Translations under genes and position numbers: made by a program
In this document: positions 35,666-46,650 of the stretch, piece by piece
Layout: every line of letters starts with the position of its first letter
Position numbering within the stretch: position 1 is the stretch's first letter
Assembly (NCBI GenBank): GCA_949316235.1
Contig: OX438757.1
Location: 10,162,657 to 10,226,656 of the forward strand
From: Oegoconia quadripuncta
Taxonomy: Eukaryota > Arthropoda > Insecta > Lepidoptera > Autostichidae
DNA: 64,000 bases
Direction: 5' to 3'
The notes under the pieces: generated by a model
Databases searched by the model: none
Seen by the model: the letters and a program-made list of their open reading frames with translations, nothing else
What the model was told of the DNA's origin: nothing

Positions 35666-35978
35666 GTGAGAGTTACACTTTCAACAACATGTATCGTATT
35701 AATTTTAATTATTTAAATGTTTATGAAGTATGTTATAAGTCGTGTGGCTTGCGATAGAAAATAATCACCACCAGGATTCACTCCACCATCACCAATAACT
35801 CTACCACGAACTCTTCCCATGGGTGTAGGTAATTCCTAAGGGTTTCATTGCAGAACATGGACTAATGATAAGCTCTCATCTTCCGTGATATTTACCGTAG
35901 TAAATTGTACTTTACAACAACAGCTATAATAATATAGTGCTGTGTATTTTTAATTTTAAATATAAGTTTTCGTTTCAG

Positions 35979-38900
35979 ATACCACGACATCTCGTACTGA
36001 ATATACTGCTAAGCCAGTAGAAAGACCAAAACCAGTTCGACGAAATACATGGACTAAGATCGAAGGAGAAATGGTAACGGATACTACGTCCAAATCAGAA
36101 TATATTGATTATTCTGATACAGTTGAGCGAACGACTATGGTTACGCGAAGAACAGATAACATAATTCGAGAAGGTGAAATAGAATTTGTTACATCAAATC
36201 AAAAAGACTACACAGAAAAAAATACACCGGTTGAACGTACGCAACGACGTCGAACTTGGACGAAAGAAGATTTTGAGAAATTTTATTCAACAGATGATTT
36301 ACAAAAAATTACTACTTCACAAGAAGAATACAGAACATACGAAGCGACTGACGTACGGCAACAACAAATTATAAGAAAAGATAATTTGCACATGGAAGGA
36401 ACGTTTGAAAGTCAAACAGTTTCACATGATGCTTTTCAACCGAAATTAAGCGAGAGACCTAGACAAAAGAAACCTGTTGATAACTTGAAACCTGAAGGTG
36501 AATTCGAATCCCCTAAGCCCGATAAATGGCGCCCGGCAGAACGACCCGTAGCGAAAAAACCAAAAGATAACTTAAAACCGGAAGGAGAGTTTCAGCAACC
36601 GAAACATGACGAGTGGCGTCCTGCTGATCGACAAAAACCCAAGAAACCACAAGACAATTTAAAACCTGAAGGAGAGTTTGAAAAACCTAAACATGATGAA
36701 TGGCGCCCAGCTGAAAGGCAAATTCCCAAGAAACCTCAAGATAACTTAAAACCAGAAGGTGAATTTGAAATAATTGATAAGGTAGAATGGCGTCCAGCGG
36801 AACGACAAACGCCTATGAAACCACGAGATAATTTGATGCCTGAAGGTGATTTCGAATCACCTGAACAAATAAAATGGCGTCCGGCTGAACGCCAAGAAGC
36901 AATAAAGCCAAAAGATAATCTGAAACCGGAAGGTGAATTTGAAAAACCAAAACATGACGAATGGCGTCCAGCGGAACGGGCAACGCCTAAAAAACCACAA
37001 GATAATTTGATGCCAGAAGGTGACTTCGAAACACCTGAACAAATTAAATGGCGTCCGGCTGATCGCCAAGAAGTAATAAAGCCAAAAGATAATCTAAAAA
37101 CGGAGGGCGAGTTTGAAAAAACAAAACATGACGAATGGCGTCCAGCTGAAAGGCAAACGCCTAGGAAACCACAAGATAATTTGAAACCTGAAGGTAACTT
37201 CGAAACACCGGAGCAAATAAAATGGCGGCCAGCTGAGCGGCCTGTAGTGATAAAGCCAAGAGATAACCTTAAACCTGAAGGAGATTTTGAGAAACCAAAA
37301 CACGATGAGTGGCGTCCAGCAGAACGACAAACTCCTAAGAAACCACGGGATAATTTGATGCCTGAAGGTGACTTTGAAACGCCTGAACATATCGAATGGC
37401 GTCCAGCTGAGCGGCCTGAAGTTATAAAGCCAAAAGATAACCTGATGCCAGAGGGAGAGTTTCAAAAGCCTAAACATGACGAATGGCGCCCGGCCGAACG
37501 GCAAACGCCTAAGAAACCACAAGATAATTTGATGCCTGAAGGGGATTTTGAAACACCCGAAGAAATAAAATGGCGTCCGGCTGACCGGCCTCAAGTAATA
37601 AAACCAAGAGATAATCTGAAACCGGAGGGAGAATTTGAAAAACCAAAACATGATGAGTGGCGACCGGCAGAACGGCAAACGCCTAAGAAACCACGGGATA
37701 ATTTAATGCCTGAAGGTAACTTCGAAACACCTGAATATATAAAATGGCGTCCGGCTGAAAGGCCTGAAGTAATAAGGCCAAGAGACAACTTAAAACCTGA
37801 AGGAGACTTTGAGAAACCAAAACATGATGAGTGGCGCCCAGCTGAACGTCAATCTCCTAAGAAACCGCAGGATAATTTGAAGCCTGAGGGTGCTTTCGAA
37901 ACACCTGAGCATAAAGAGTGGCGCCCGGCTGAACGGCCAGAAATGAAGAAACCGAAAGATAATCTAAAACCAGAAGGTGAATTTGAAAAACCGAAACTCG
38001 ATGAGTGGCGGCCCGCTGAACGACAAACACCTAAAAGACCGCAGGATAATTTGAAGCCTGAAGGAGACTTTGAAACACCGGAGCAAAAGGAGTGGCGCCC
38101 GGCCGAGCGCCCCGAAGTAATAAAGCCAAGAGATAATCTAAAACCTGAAGGGGACTTTGAAAAACCAAAACATGATGAATGGCGTCCAGCGGAAAGACAA
38201 ACACCCAAGAAACCACAAGACAATTTGAAGCCTGAGGGTGCTTTCGAAACACCTGAGCATAAAGAGTGGCGTCCGGCTGAACGTCCGGAAATGAAGAAAC
38301 CTAAAGATAATTTAAAACCTGAAGGTGAATTTGAAAAACCGAAACTCGATGAGTGGCGGCCCGCTGAACGACAAACACCTAAAAGACCGCAGGATAATTT
38401 GAAGCCTGAAGGAGACTTTGAAACACCGGAGCAAAAGGAGTGGCGCCCGGCCGAGCGCCCCGAAGTGATAAAGCCAAGAGATAATCTAAAACCTGAAGGA
38501 GACTTTGAAAAACCAAAACATGATGAATGGCGTCCTGCGGAAAGACAAACACCCAAGAAACCACAAGACAATTTGAAGCCTGAGGGTGATTTTGAAACAC
38601 CTGAGCATAAAGAGTGGCGTCCGGCTGAACGTCCGGAAATGAAGAAACCTAAAGATAACCTAAAACCAGAAGGTGATTTTGAAAAACCGAAACTCGATGA
38701 ATGGCGGCCCGCTGAAAGACAAACACCAAAAAGGCCACAGGATAATTTGAAGCCTGAAGGTGACTTTGAAACACCGAAGCAAAAAGAGTGGCGCCCGGCC
38801 GAGCGCCCTGAAGTAATAAAGCCAAGAGATAATCTAAAACCTGAAGGCGATTTTGAAAAACCAAAACATGATGAATGGCGTCCAGCTGAAAGACAAACAC

Positions 38901-41900
38901 CTAAGAAACCACAAGACAATTTGAAGCCTGAGGGTGATTTCGAAACACCTGTGCATAAAGAATGGCGGCCGGCCGAGCGCCCAGAAATCAAGAAACCTAA
39001 AGATAATCTAAAACCAGAAGGAGATTTCGAAAAACCGAAATCCGATGAGTGGCGACCAGCTGAACGACAGGCACCTAGGAAGCCACAGGATAATTTGAAG
39101 CCTGAGGGTAGCTTCGAAACACCGGAGCAAACAGAATGGCGCCCGGCCGAGCGGCCCGAAAAAATAAAGCCAAGGGATAATCTAAAACCTGAAGGGGAGT
39201 TCGAGACACCAAAACATGATGAATGGCGTCCAGCTGAAAGGCAAACACCTAAGAAACCACAAGACAATTTGAAGCCTGAGGGTGATTTTGAAACACCTGT
39301 GCATAAAGAATGGCGGCCGGCTGAGCGCCCTGAAATCAAGAAACCTAAAGATAATCTAAAACCAGAAGGAGATTTTGAAAAACCGAAATCCGATGAGTGG
39401 CGACCAGCTGAACGACAGACACCTAAGAAGCCACAGGATAATTTGAAGCCTGAGGGTGACTTCGAAACACCGGAGCAAATAGAGTGGCGCCCGGCCGAGC
39501 GCCCCGAAGTGATAAAGCCAAGAGATAATCTAAAACCTGAAGGAGACTTTGAAAAACCAAAACATGATGAATGGCGTCCTGCGGAAAGACAAACACCTAA
39601 GAAACCTCAAGACAATTTGAAGCCTGAGGGTGATTTTGAAACACCTGTGCATAAAGAATGGCGGCCGGCTGAGCGCCCTGAAATCAAGAAACCTAAAGAT
39701 AATCTAAAACCAGAAGGAGATTTTGAAAAACCGAAATCCGATGAGTGGCGACCAGCTGAACGACAGACACCTAAGAAGCCACAGGATAATTTGAAGCCTG
39801 AGGGTGACTTCGAAACACCGGAGCACATAGAGTGGCGCCCGGCCGAGCGCCCCGAAGTGATAAAGCCAAGAGATAATCTGAAACCTGAAGGAGACTTTGA
39901 GAAACCAAAACATGATGAGTGGAGCCCAGCTGAACGACAGTCTCCTAAGAAACCCCAGGATAATTTGAAGCCAGAGGGTGATTTTGAAACACCTGAGCAT
40001 AAAGAGTGGCGCCCGGCGGAACGTCCCGAAATGAAGAAACCTAAAGATAATCTTAAACCAGAAGGAGATTTTGAAAAACCAAAATATGATAAATGGCGGC
40101 CAGCAGAACGGCCAGAAGCAATTAGGCCAAAGGATAACCTTAAGCCTGAAGGAGATTTCGAGAAACCAAAACATGATGAATGGCGCCCAGCTGATAGACA
40201 ATCACCTAAGAAACCACAGGATAATTTGAAGCCTGAAGGTGACTTTGAATCACCGAAGCCAAAAGAGTGGCGCCCGGCTGAGCGGTCCGAAGTAATAAAG
40301 CCAAGGGATAATCTAAAACCTGAAGGGGACTTCGAGAAACCAAAACAAAAAGATTGGCGTCCAGCGGAGCGACCTGAAGTAATAAAGCCAAAAGATAATT
40401 TGAAACCTGAAGGAGAATTTACAAAGCCAAAACACGATAATTGGCGTCCCGCTGAACGGCAAACACCTAAAAAACCACAGGACAATCTCAAACCCGAGGG
40501 AGAATTTGAAAAGCCTAAACACGATAAATGGCAACCAGCTGAAAGGCAAACACCTAAGAAGCCTAAGGATAACCTTAAACCAGAAGGTAAATTTGAACGT
40601 CCAGAGAAACCTAAACCAATTGCTGGAGAAAGATCAGTTCCGAAGAAACCTGAAGATAATTTGAAACCAGAAGGTGATTTGGACATAGTGAGACGAGATG
40701 ATTACACCGCAACACGTGGTGATCGTGTCAACATCGTAAAACATGAAGATCATCTTAAAATGGAAGGAACAATTGATGTTCAGCGGTCAAGAGATGATTA
40801 CCAACATATTGAAAAGATTGAAAAAGTTGTCATACAGAAACATGAAGACAATTTGAGAACCGAAGGAGAGTTTATCGATCTTCAAATTCGTAATGATTAC
40901 AATGCCACTAAAGGTGAACGGGCTCCGGTGGTTAAACCGCAAGACAATTTGAAACCTGATGGAAAGTTCTATAAACCTGAAATAGTTCCATCACAACCAG
41001 CAGAAAAACGAAAACCTTTCAAACAGGTCGACAATATTACCATAGAAAAAGATATGGCCATACGTAATAAACAAAGATTAGAGAGAGTTGACATTATGAG
41101 AAGAGAAGATAACTTAAAAATAGAAGGAGAATTTGTTGACATGAAACAAAGAAACGATTATAGTGTCATTACAGGCGAACGAGCGGCAGTTGTAAAACAT
41201 GAAGACAATTTGAAAATGGAAGGTAAATTGGAAAACACTCGATCGTCTGATACGTATCGTGTTGTGAAAGGTCAAAGGGTAAAGTTAATACGCAGAGAAG
41301 ATAATCTAAAAATTGAAGGTGTATTTGAAGACCATACACGTCGCGATGACTACAAAATAACGAAAGGTGAAAGGTCTGCTATAGTTTATCATTCTGATAA
41401 TTTAAAACCCGAAGGGGATTTCGCAAAACGACCAATCGTTGAGCCCGTTGATGGAGAAAAACGATCACCAATTAAACAAATAGATAACTTAAAATCTGAG
41501 GGTACATTTGAACGTCCTAGTAGACCAAAATGGGCAACGGGAGAAAGACCAGAAATGATAAAACCTCATGACAATCTTTATCTAGATGGAGATTTCGATA
41601 GCAGACCAAAGTCACAATGGCAGCCCGGTGACACGCCCGCCCAAGTTCGTCCAAAAGACAATTTAAAACCTGAAGGTGAATTTGAAAGACCCTCAAGACC
41701 TAAGTGGGTTACTTCTGAGAGACCAGATCAAATAAAACCGAAAGATAATTTACATCCAGATGGCGAATTCCAAGACAAGCCTAAAACTCCGTGGCAACCA
41801 GGAGAAATTGCAGCGCAAAGTCGTCCTAAAGACAATTTAAAACCAGAAGGTGACTTTGACCGTCCGACTAGATCAAAGTGGCAAATAGGGGATAGACCAA

Positions 41901-44053
41901 GTCCCATAAAACCAAAAGATAATTTATATCCAGAAGGTAACAGGGATTCAGGCACCCCTTCTAAGTACGCGCCAGGTGAAACAGTCAATCAGGTTTACTC
42001 TAAGGATAACTTGAAGCCTGAAGGTGAATTTCATCGTCCAACTACCCAAAAATGGAATCTAACTGAAAGAGCAGGCCCAATAAAGCCGAAAGATAATCTT
42101 CACACTAATGGCGACGTTACACGTCACGATAAAATACAAGTACAAGCGAATGAAGCATCCAGGAAAACAGATTCAAAAACTATTTCTGTAGGTGATGTTT
42201 ATAATGTCGGATCTCAAATTATAAGGAATGATAATGAAATAAATAGTAAAGGTCTCACACAAAAAACGCACACAGAAACGCACTCAAAACAGTCTAGTAC
42301 CCGCAGTACAGCTGAACATACAACTACTAGACATTTACATTCTGGAACCCAAATACAACATTCTACTGTGTCATCTCATGACGATATTGATTATGCAGGA
42401 TCACGAGGCTCGACAGATCATCGCAGGACATCGAAAAATGTAATCGACAGGACCAAAACACAGAAAGCAAGTGATCATTCAATCGGTAGAAATAAGAGTG
42501 ACACCGTAACCAATAAGGCGGATTCGAAAAATTTTAAAGATGTATCTTCATCTACATTTAAAGCAGTGAAACAAATAACAGAAAAAAAATTAATAGGAGG
42601 AAAATGGGTTACCGTTACACGAAATGTGGAAACTAATGTAGTGTCTGGACCTGAGAGCGATACAAGAAAATCTAATGTTATACAAACAGCAGCAGGTCAA
42701 TATTTAAGACCACAGGATAGGCACAGTAGAGGAGAGTCCGATCAAAGAATAATGTCATCCGAGCAAACTGCATCCATAACCAACCAAGGCTCGCATTCTC
42801 ACCATCATGCTTCATACGAAAGCCAGTCTCGACAGAACATGTGTAATACAGAGTATGTTTCCAAAGAAAATCAAATGCAACACAATATTTCACGCTCGTC
42901 GCCACATGCTTCGATTGACAGTTCCAGGGATAGGCAAAATCGTAGTGATTCAGCTCAAAAAATAATGTCTGAGCTGTCCACGACGACTTCTGGATCGCAA
43001 TTAGAAATGCAGAGTCACATTTCATCTGATAGTCAAATTCAACGCAATGTTGCTCACTCTACCCATACCTCAACAGGAAATCGTACAGCACATATTAATC
43101 AGCAATCTACTCATCAATCATCTATAGAGAATCAAAGAGAGCAGCAAGTCCGTGGAGGTTCATCTCAAAGACTTGTATCATCAGATCATTCAGCTTTGAA
43201 TCAGAATCAAAGAAATGATACTCATTTGACGAAAGGAAGCCATGTGGAACAAAATATTACACACTCTACTCAACAATTGCATTCCTCTAGTAGGAATCAG
43301 TTGAGCGATAATGTGACAAAGACCAGCATTGAATTTCAGAGAGCTATGCATGGAGGTGATGACAATTCAACTTCTGTAATAGATAGCTCGTCGCGTAGTG
43401 GCCATCATAAGCGCACGTCTGATCTCGTATCCGATGCAGCATCTACCAATGCCGTTCTTCATCGCAAAGGAGTTTCCTCAACAACTGAAGCACAACACTC
43501 TATTAGTTCGACAGCAGCTGCTCAGCGAAAAAGTATCGGCAATCTATGTGACCGTGGTGAATATATCAGCAACTCAACGCACAGTACCGATAGAAAAAGC
43601 ATCAGTTCCATGCATCGCTCCGCTCGTGATAATATGGGTGTGATATCTCAACACACAGAGAGTTCAGATTCCAGACGTAATCAGAATAGAAGAGACGGTC
43701 AATCAACTTTGGTGGTAGAGCGTCAACCACGTGTGACCATTAGAGACAATCTTCGGGTGGGCGGCGATTTGTATGGTCATTCAGAAGCTAGAACTTATGG
43801 TGGATTTTCACGATCTGAGCAGTCTCAGAAGGCTGAACGTACAGAGCGCGTTGAACGAGTGGAGCGTGTGGTACGTCACGGAACCACATCCCATTTCGTA
43901 TTGGGTGATGGAAACACCAGCTACAAGCGAGAGTTTACAACTCATGTGCACGGTCCTTGTCCTGCCACGCTGATAGAATCGCCCCGAACACCATTCAAGC
44001 ACACCCGAGATTCTCGCGAACACAAATTCTACGCGTCGAAGGTCAACCAATAA
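35979..44053 (+). CDS. Giant SAXO/MAP6-like repeat protein, last coding exon (48-unit array and C-terminus)
   Basis: After a 313-bp intron the acceptor CGTTTCAG/AT at 35978 restores phase (residues 1878-4568). Order: a linker with YT and DY repeats and WTKEDFEKFYSTDDLQ; 48 units of 29 residues (36479-40654, residues 2045-3436); a tail of mixed units to about 42110, some with DDYKITKGERSAI and others with a Trp or Tyr; a Ser/Gln/His-rich region (about 3920-4470) with an isolated KLIGGKWVTVTRNVETN segment near residue 4070; one last DNLRVGGDL unit; a coiled ERTERVERVERVV stretch; and a compact C-terminus with HGPCPATLIESP and PFKHTRDSREHKFYAS. Stop TAA at 44051. Exon size and the preserved frame over 8 kb argue for strong constraint. 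The cytoskeletal role is inferred from the family, not shown. Confidence 0.9.
36479..40654 (+). repeat. Tandem 87-bp coding repeat, 48 units (array 2)
   Basis: Between the DNL codons at 36479 and 40655 lie 4176 bp, exactly 48 x 87. Units alternate between two types, one with KPKHDEW...RQTPKKPQ and one with ETPEQKEW...RPEVIKPR, making a 174-bp dimer. Confidence 0.92.
37800..40130 (+). repeat. 348-bp higher-order repeat inside array 2
   Basis: The words GAAACACCTGAGCATAAAG or GAAACACCTGTGCATAAAG recur at 37898, 38246, 38594, 38942, 39290, 39638 and 39986, each 348 bp (four units) from the last. Adjacent copies are nearly identical at silent sites too, for example the AAACTCGATGAGTGGCGGCC block, so this stretch has been amplified or homogenised recently. 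Confidence 0.88.
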
Positions 44054-44267
44054 ATTTTATTTCATATTTAATCCCGCTAAAAGTTTTAAAGCCATTTATT
44101 TAGTATATAAGTTATAATTTATCATTTGAAATGCAAGCTAACAACATTGCTAGTCTCTTAATACAATTAACGTGCCTACCGTATACAAACAATGCATAAT
44201 TTCCAATGTAATATACCTACTTATTTTATTATTATAAACATTTTGTTATGTCAAACTTTGCCAATGT

Positions 44268-44273
44268 AATAAA
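44268..44273 (+). terminator. Polyadenylation signal of the giant gene
   Basis: AATAAA lies about 215 bp past the stop, in CCAATGTAATAAACTTTTAT, and a T-rich stretch follows. Another AATAAA overlaps the stop codon itself (CCAATAAATT at 44048), but it is too close to be the likely site. Confidence 0.5.
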
Positions 44274-45249
44274 CTTTTATATTGTACAAAACGCCTTCTC
44301 ATTTTGATTATCCCATGATAATAGCATAGGTAAAGGTTATTGCTCTGTCTAAATTGAAAACGGCCCAAATCATTATATTATATCTACATCCATTCTGAAA
44401 TTAAATGTTCATTAGGTGCTACTACAAAACTAATAAACGTAGGTCAGATTAAAAAAAAATATAGCAAAGTCATTAATTGGCCCAGTAATTTTTGATGTCT
44501 AATTTTAATGGGTCATGGAGCAAATGTGACACCAGTAATAAACACTAAATGAAATTCGTACATAAGTATTATTTTCAATGCTCCGTTTTTGTGTGTGAGT
44601 GCAGCTTTACTTGTCTAAAAAATAAAACGAGACTTTGGTTTGCACTTCTCAATATTATAGCAAGTTCCTTCGTTTCCTACATGGCCGCTTTGGACATAAT
44701 ATAAGTATTACATGCATTCTATACTGCGCCTCCCGTAAATAGTAAGAAACTCCTCGATTGCAGATGGGTGACCCCATAACTTATCGGATTATCGAATATT
44801 AAGCAATATTGCTTAGCCTTTTGTACGATCTACGAAAACGATGTTAAACATCTGGCCGCGCGACTCTTACAGAAATGTGATCGTAGCGAGGCCTGCTTGA
44901 GTGTTACGATCGTCGTACGGCCGATGTATTCCGATTCGACTCCCTTCCTGGCACAATATAATGAACATTAGGTTTATAAAACCGAGGTTGCGGGTTCGAT
45001 TTCCAGCTATATTCTAGGTTTCGTCTAGGTATTCATTAGCTACCAAGTACTACCTTGGTGATGGGCAGCAGCGTCAGTGGCCTAAAGCGGACCAAAGGTT
45101 TGCAAACGCCAATTGGCTAGTGTGGTGATCAAGGTAGAAGGCTTCGTTATTCCTGGCTCTGGTAGCGGTCATGGTAACGGCGGGGCTCGGGGTGCTAATA
45201 ATGTCCGGAAGAGATGAGCTTCCACCCCCAACGAATACCAGCGTTGGTA

Positions 45250-45420
45250 ATACTTAACACAATCCGCACACTTCAGGTCACCTACGAGAAGCTGTTAGAG
45301 CTGGAAGCTACGCTGAGAAATAATGGGGTTATTCGAAGTTCGTAGACAGGGTGAGGACATGATAATCTTGAAGTCTAGCAACCTACTCTATTACCAGGAG
45401 GGCGAGCCTTAGGAATCATT
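45250..45420 (+). pseudogene. RTE-like LINE endonuclease fragment
   Basis: The translation gives VTYEKLLELEATLRNNGVI and, after a small shift, EVRRQGEDMIILKSSNLLYY QEGEP. The EVRRxG(E) step after a LxELExxL helix is the hallmark of the apurinic endonuclease domain of lepidopteran RTE-like elements. Only this piece remains and it is frameshifted. Confidence 0.7.
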
Positions 45421-45536
45421 CTCTTAAGATCCATTCATCAGATCTATGAAGTATCTAATGATCCCAAAGCAATATCGTGTTTCTGGCCCATACGTCCCTT
45501 GTGTCTGTATGTTGATAGTATAGTTGCGTTTCGGTT

Positions 45537-45622
45537 GTTTGAGATAAGATAGAGCCCCCTCAAGTAAATTGGGAGGTCCGGGTGAGCGCCATTGAGGCTA
45601 AGCGCTAACCCATTGTGCATAA
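45537..45622 (+). mobile_element. tRNA-derived SINE (family 1), 3' fragment
   Basis: GAGATAAGATAGAGCCCCCT, GGGAGGTCCGGGTGAGCG and GCTAACCCATTGTGCATAAA A are the 3' half of the SINE in the sense orientation, the reverse of its neighbour at 45834. Confidence 0.6.
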
Positions 45623-45833
45623 AATAAGATGATAGGTATTATTTGGACAAACGGCATAACGATTTATAACTTGTCTTAGACTAAAAACAAAGCTTATAAG
45701 GTAAAGTGAAGCTTTTCTAAACGTGTGTGAGTAGACTACACGATTGGGTTCTGTGTAATATAAACAAGTTATTTTTTTCAAGTAAATAAAGAAAAAGAAG
45801 AAAAGAAAGAAAAAGAAGAAGATATAAATTGCT

Positions 45834-46110
45834 CTTACTTGACCTCAATCACACCTGATGTTAAGTGAAGATGAGGCCGAAGGTACTGACTAAGCATACT
45901 GACCCGGAAACCCCTTCCTATTTGGGGGACTGGCTATCTTATCTCTGACAACCGGAACACAACAATGCTATTAAAATTGCTGTTTGGCGGCAGATTTAGA
46001 TAAGATGGTGGTAGCTAGCCAGGCGGACATTTAAAAAATGCCCTAGCACCAACCAAACTGAGTACTAAACATGTATAAACCCTATGTTGTTTACATTGAG
46101 CCACGGAGGC
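45834..46110 (-). mobile_element. tRNA-derived SINE (family 1), nearly full length
   Basis: It carries TTGACCTCAATCACACCTGA TGTTAAGTGAAGATGAGGCC, CTGACAACCGGAACACAACA ATG, GGCGGCAGATTTAGATAAGA and the TTTACATTGAGCCACGGAGG C head. The B-box segment has been deleted. Confidence 0.75.
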
Positions 46111-46340
46111 GTAACTCTTGGTCAGTAACGGATTTTACTAAACGAAGTACCTATTCTGAATAAAATTTTACCATTTAAGTTATTTGGAAAAGTGGTTACG
46201 TCTAGGTATTCATTAGCTTATTATTATGTGGTGGAACAAACGAAAGTTATGGAATGATCCGTTGGAAGTTTTGCTTTGTTTTATTTTGATTTCATGGTAA
46301 AAGCAGTTGGAAGAGAGTTAATAAAACCATATATGAATAA

Positions 46341-46346
46341 TTTATT
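46341..46346 (-). terminator. Possible polyadenylation signal of the acidic secreted-protein gene
   Basis: AATAAA on the minus strand (TTTATT on the plus strand), about 305 bp past the stop at 46651. No other signal was weighed in detail. Confidence 0.35.
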
Positions 46347-46650
46347 AAATTATACAAACATTACAGAACTTATATTGAAACTTATAAATAAATCTAAAAC
46401 ATGTAAATTAATATAACTATAAACTAGGTTACTAAAGCCAATATGTTTAAAAATACTTATAGATAAAGGATTTTTGGATCGGGGCGTGGCGCAATTTTTA
46501 TCAGACGATGATGGTGAATATATCTAATTTTATGATTATCTTATTGACGAAAACTATGCATGGTTCTCTCATCACATACTCCTATAATTACGAGTTCCAC
46601 AATACGGCGTGGTGTATTAGGTAGAGACAGATGACATTGAATTCTATGAA

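Larger units (their letters stand above)
44290..46340. other. Intergenic, repeat-filled
   Basis: No host gene is visible. It holds a tRNA-like SINE scrap (GGTTGCGGGTTCGATTTCC at about 44986-45004), a LINE fragment and two family-1 SINE pieces, listed separately, and a purine-rich GAAAAAGAAGAAAAG run near 45790-45822. Confidence 0.6.

Noticed and set aside
37849..39339. A 496-codon minus-strand open frame (and similar frames at 33435-34148, 34527-34931 and 39607-40686)
   Set aside because: These are antisense shadows of the 87-bp coding repeat. Their translation is the same Ser/Gly/Phe-rich phrase repeated with unit period, with no start context or splice sites.
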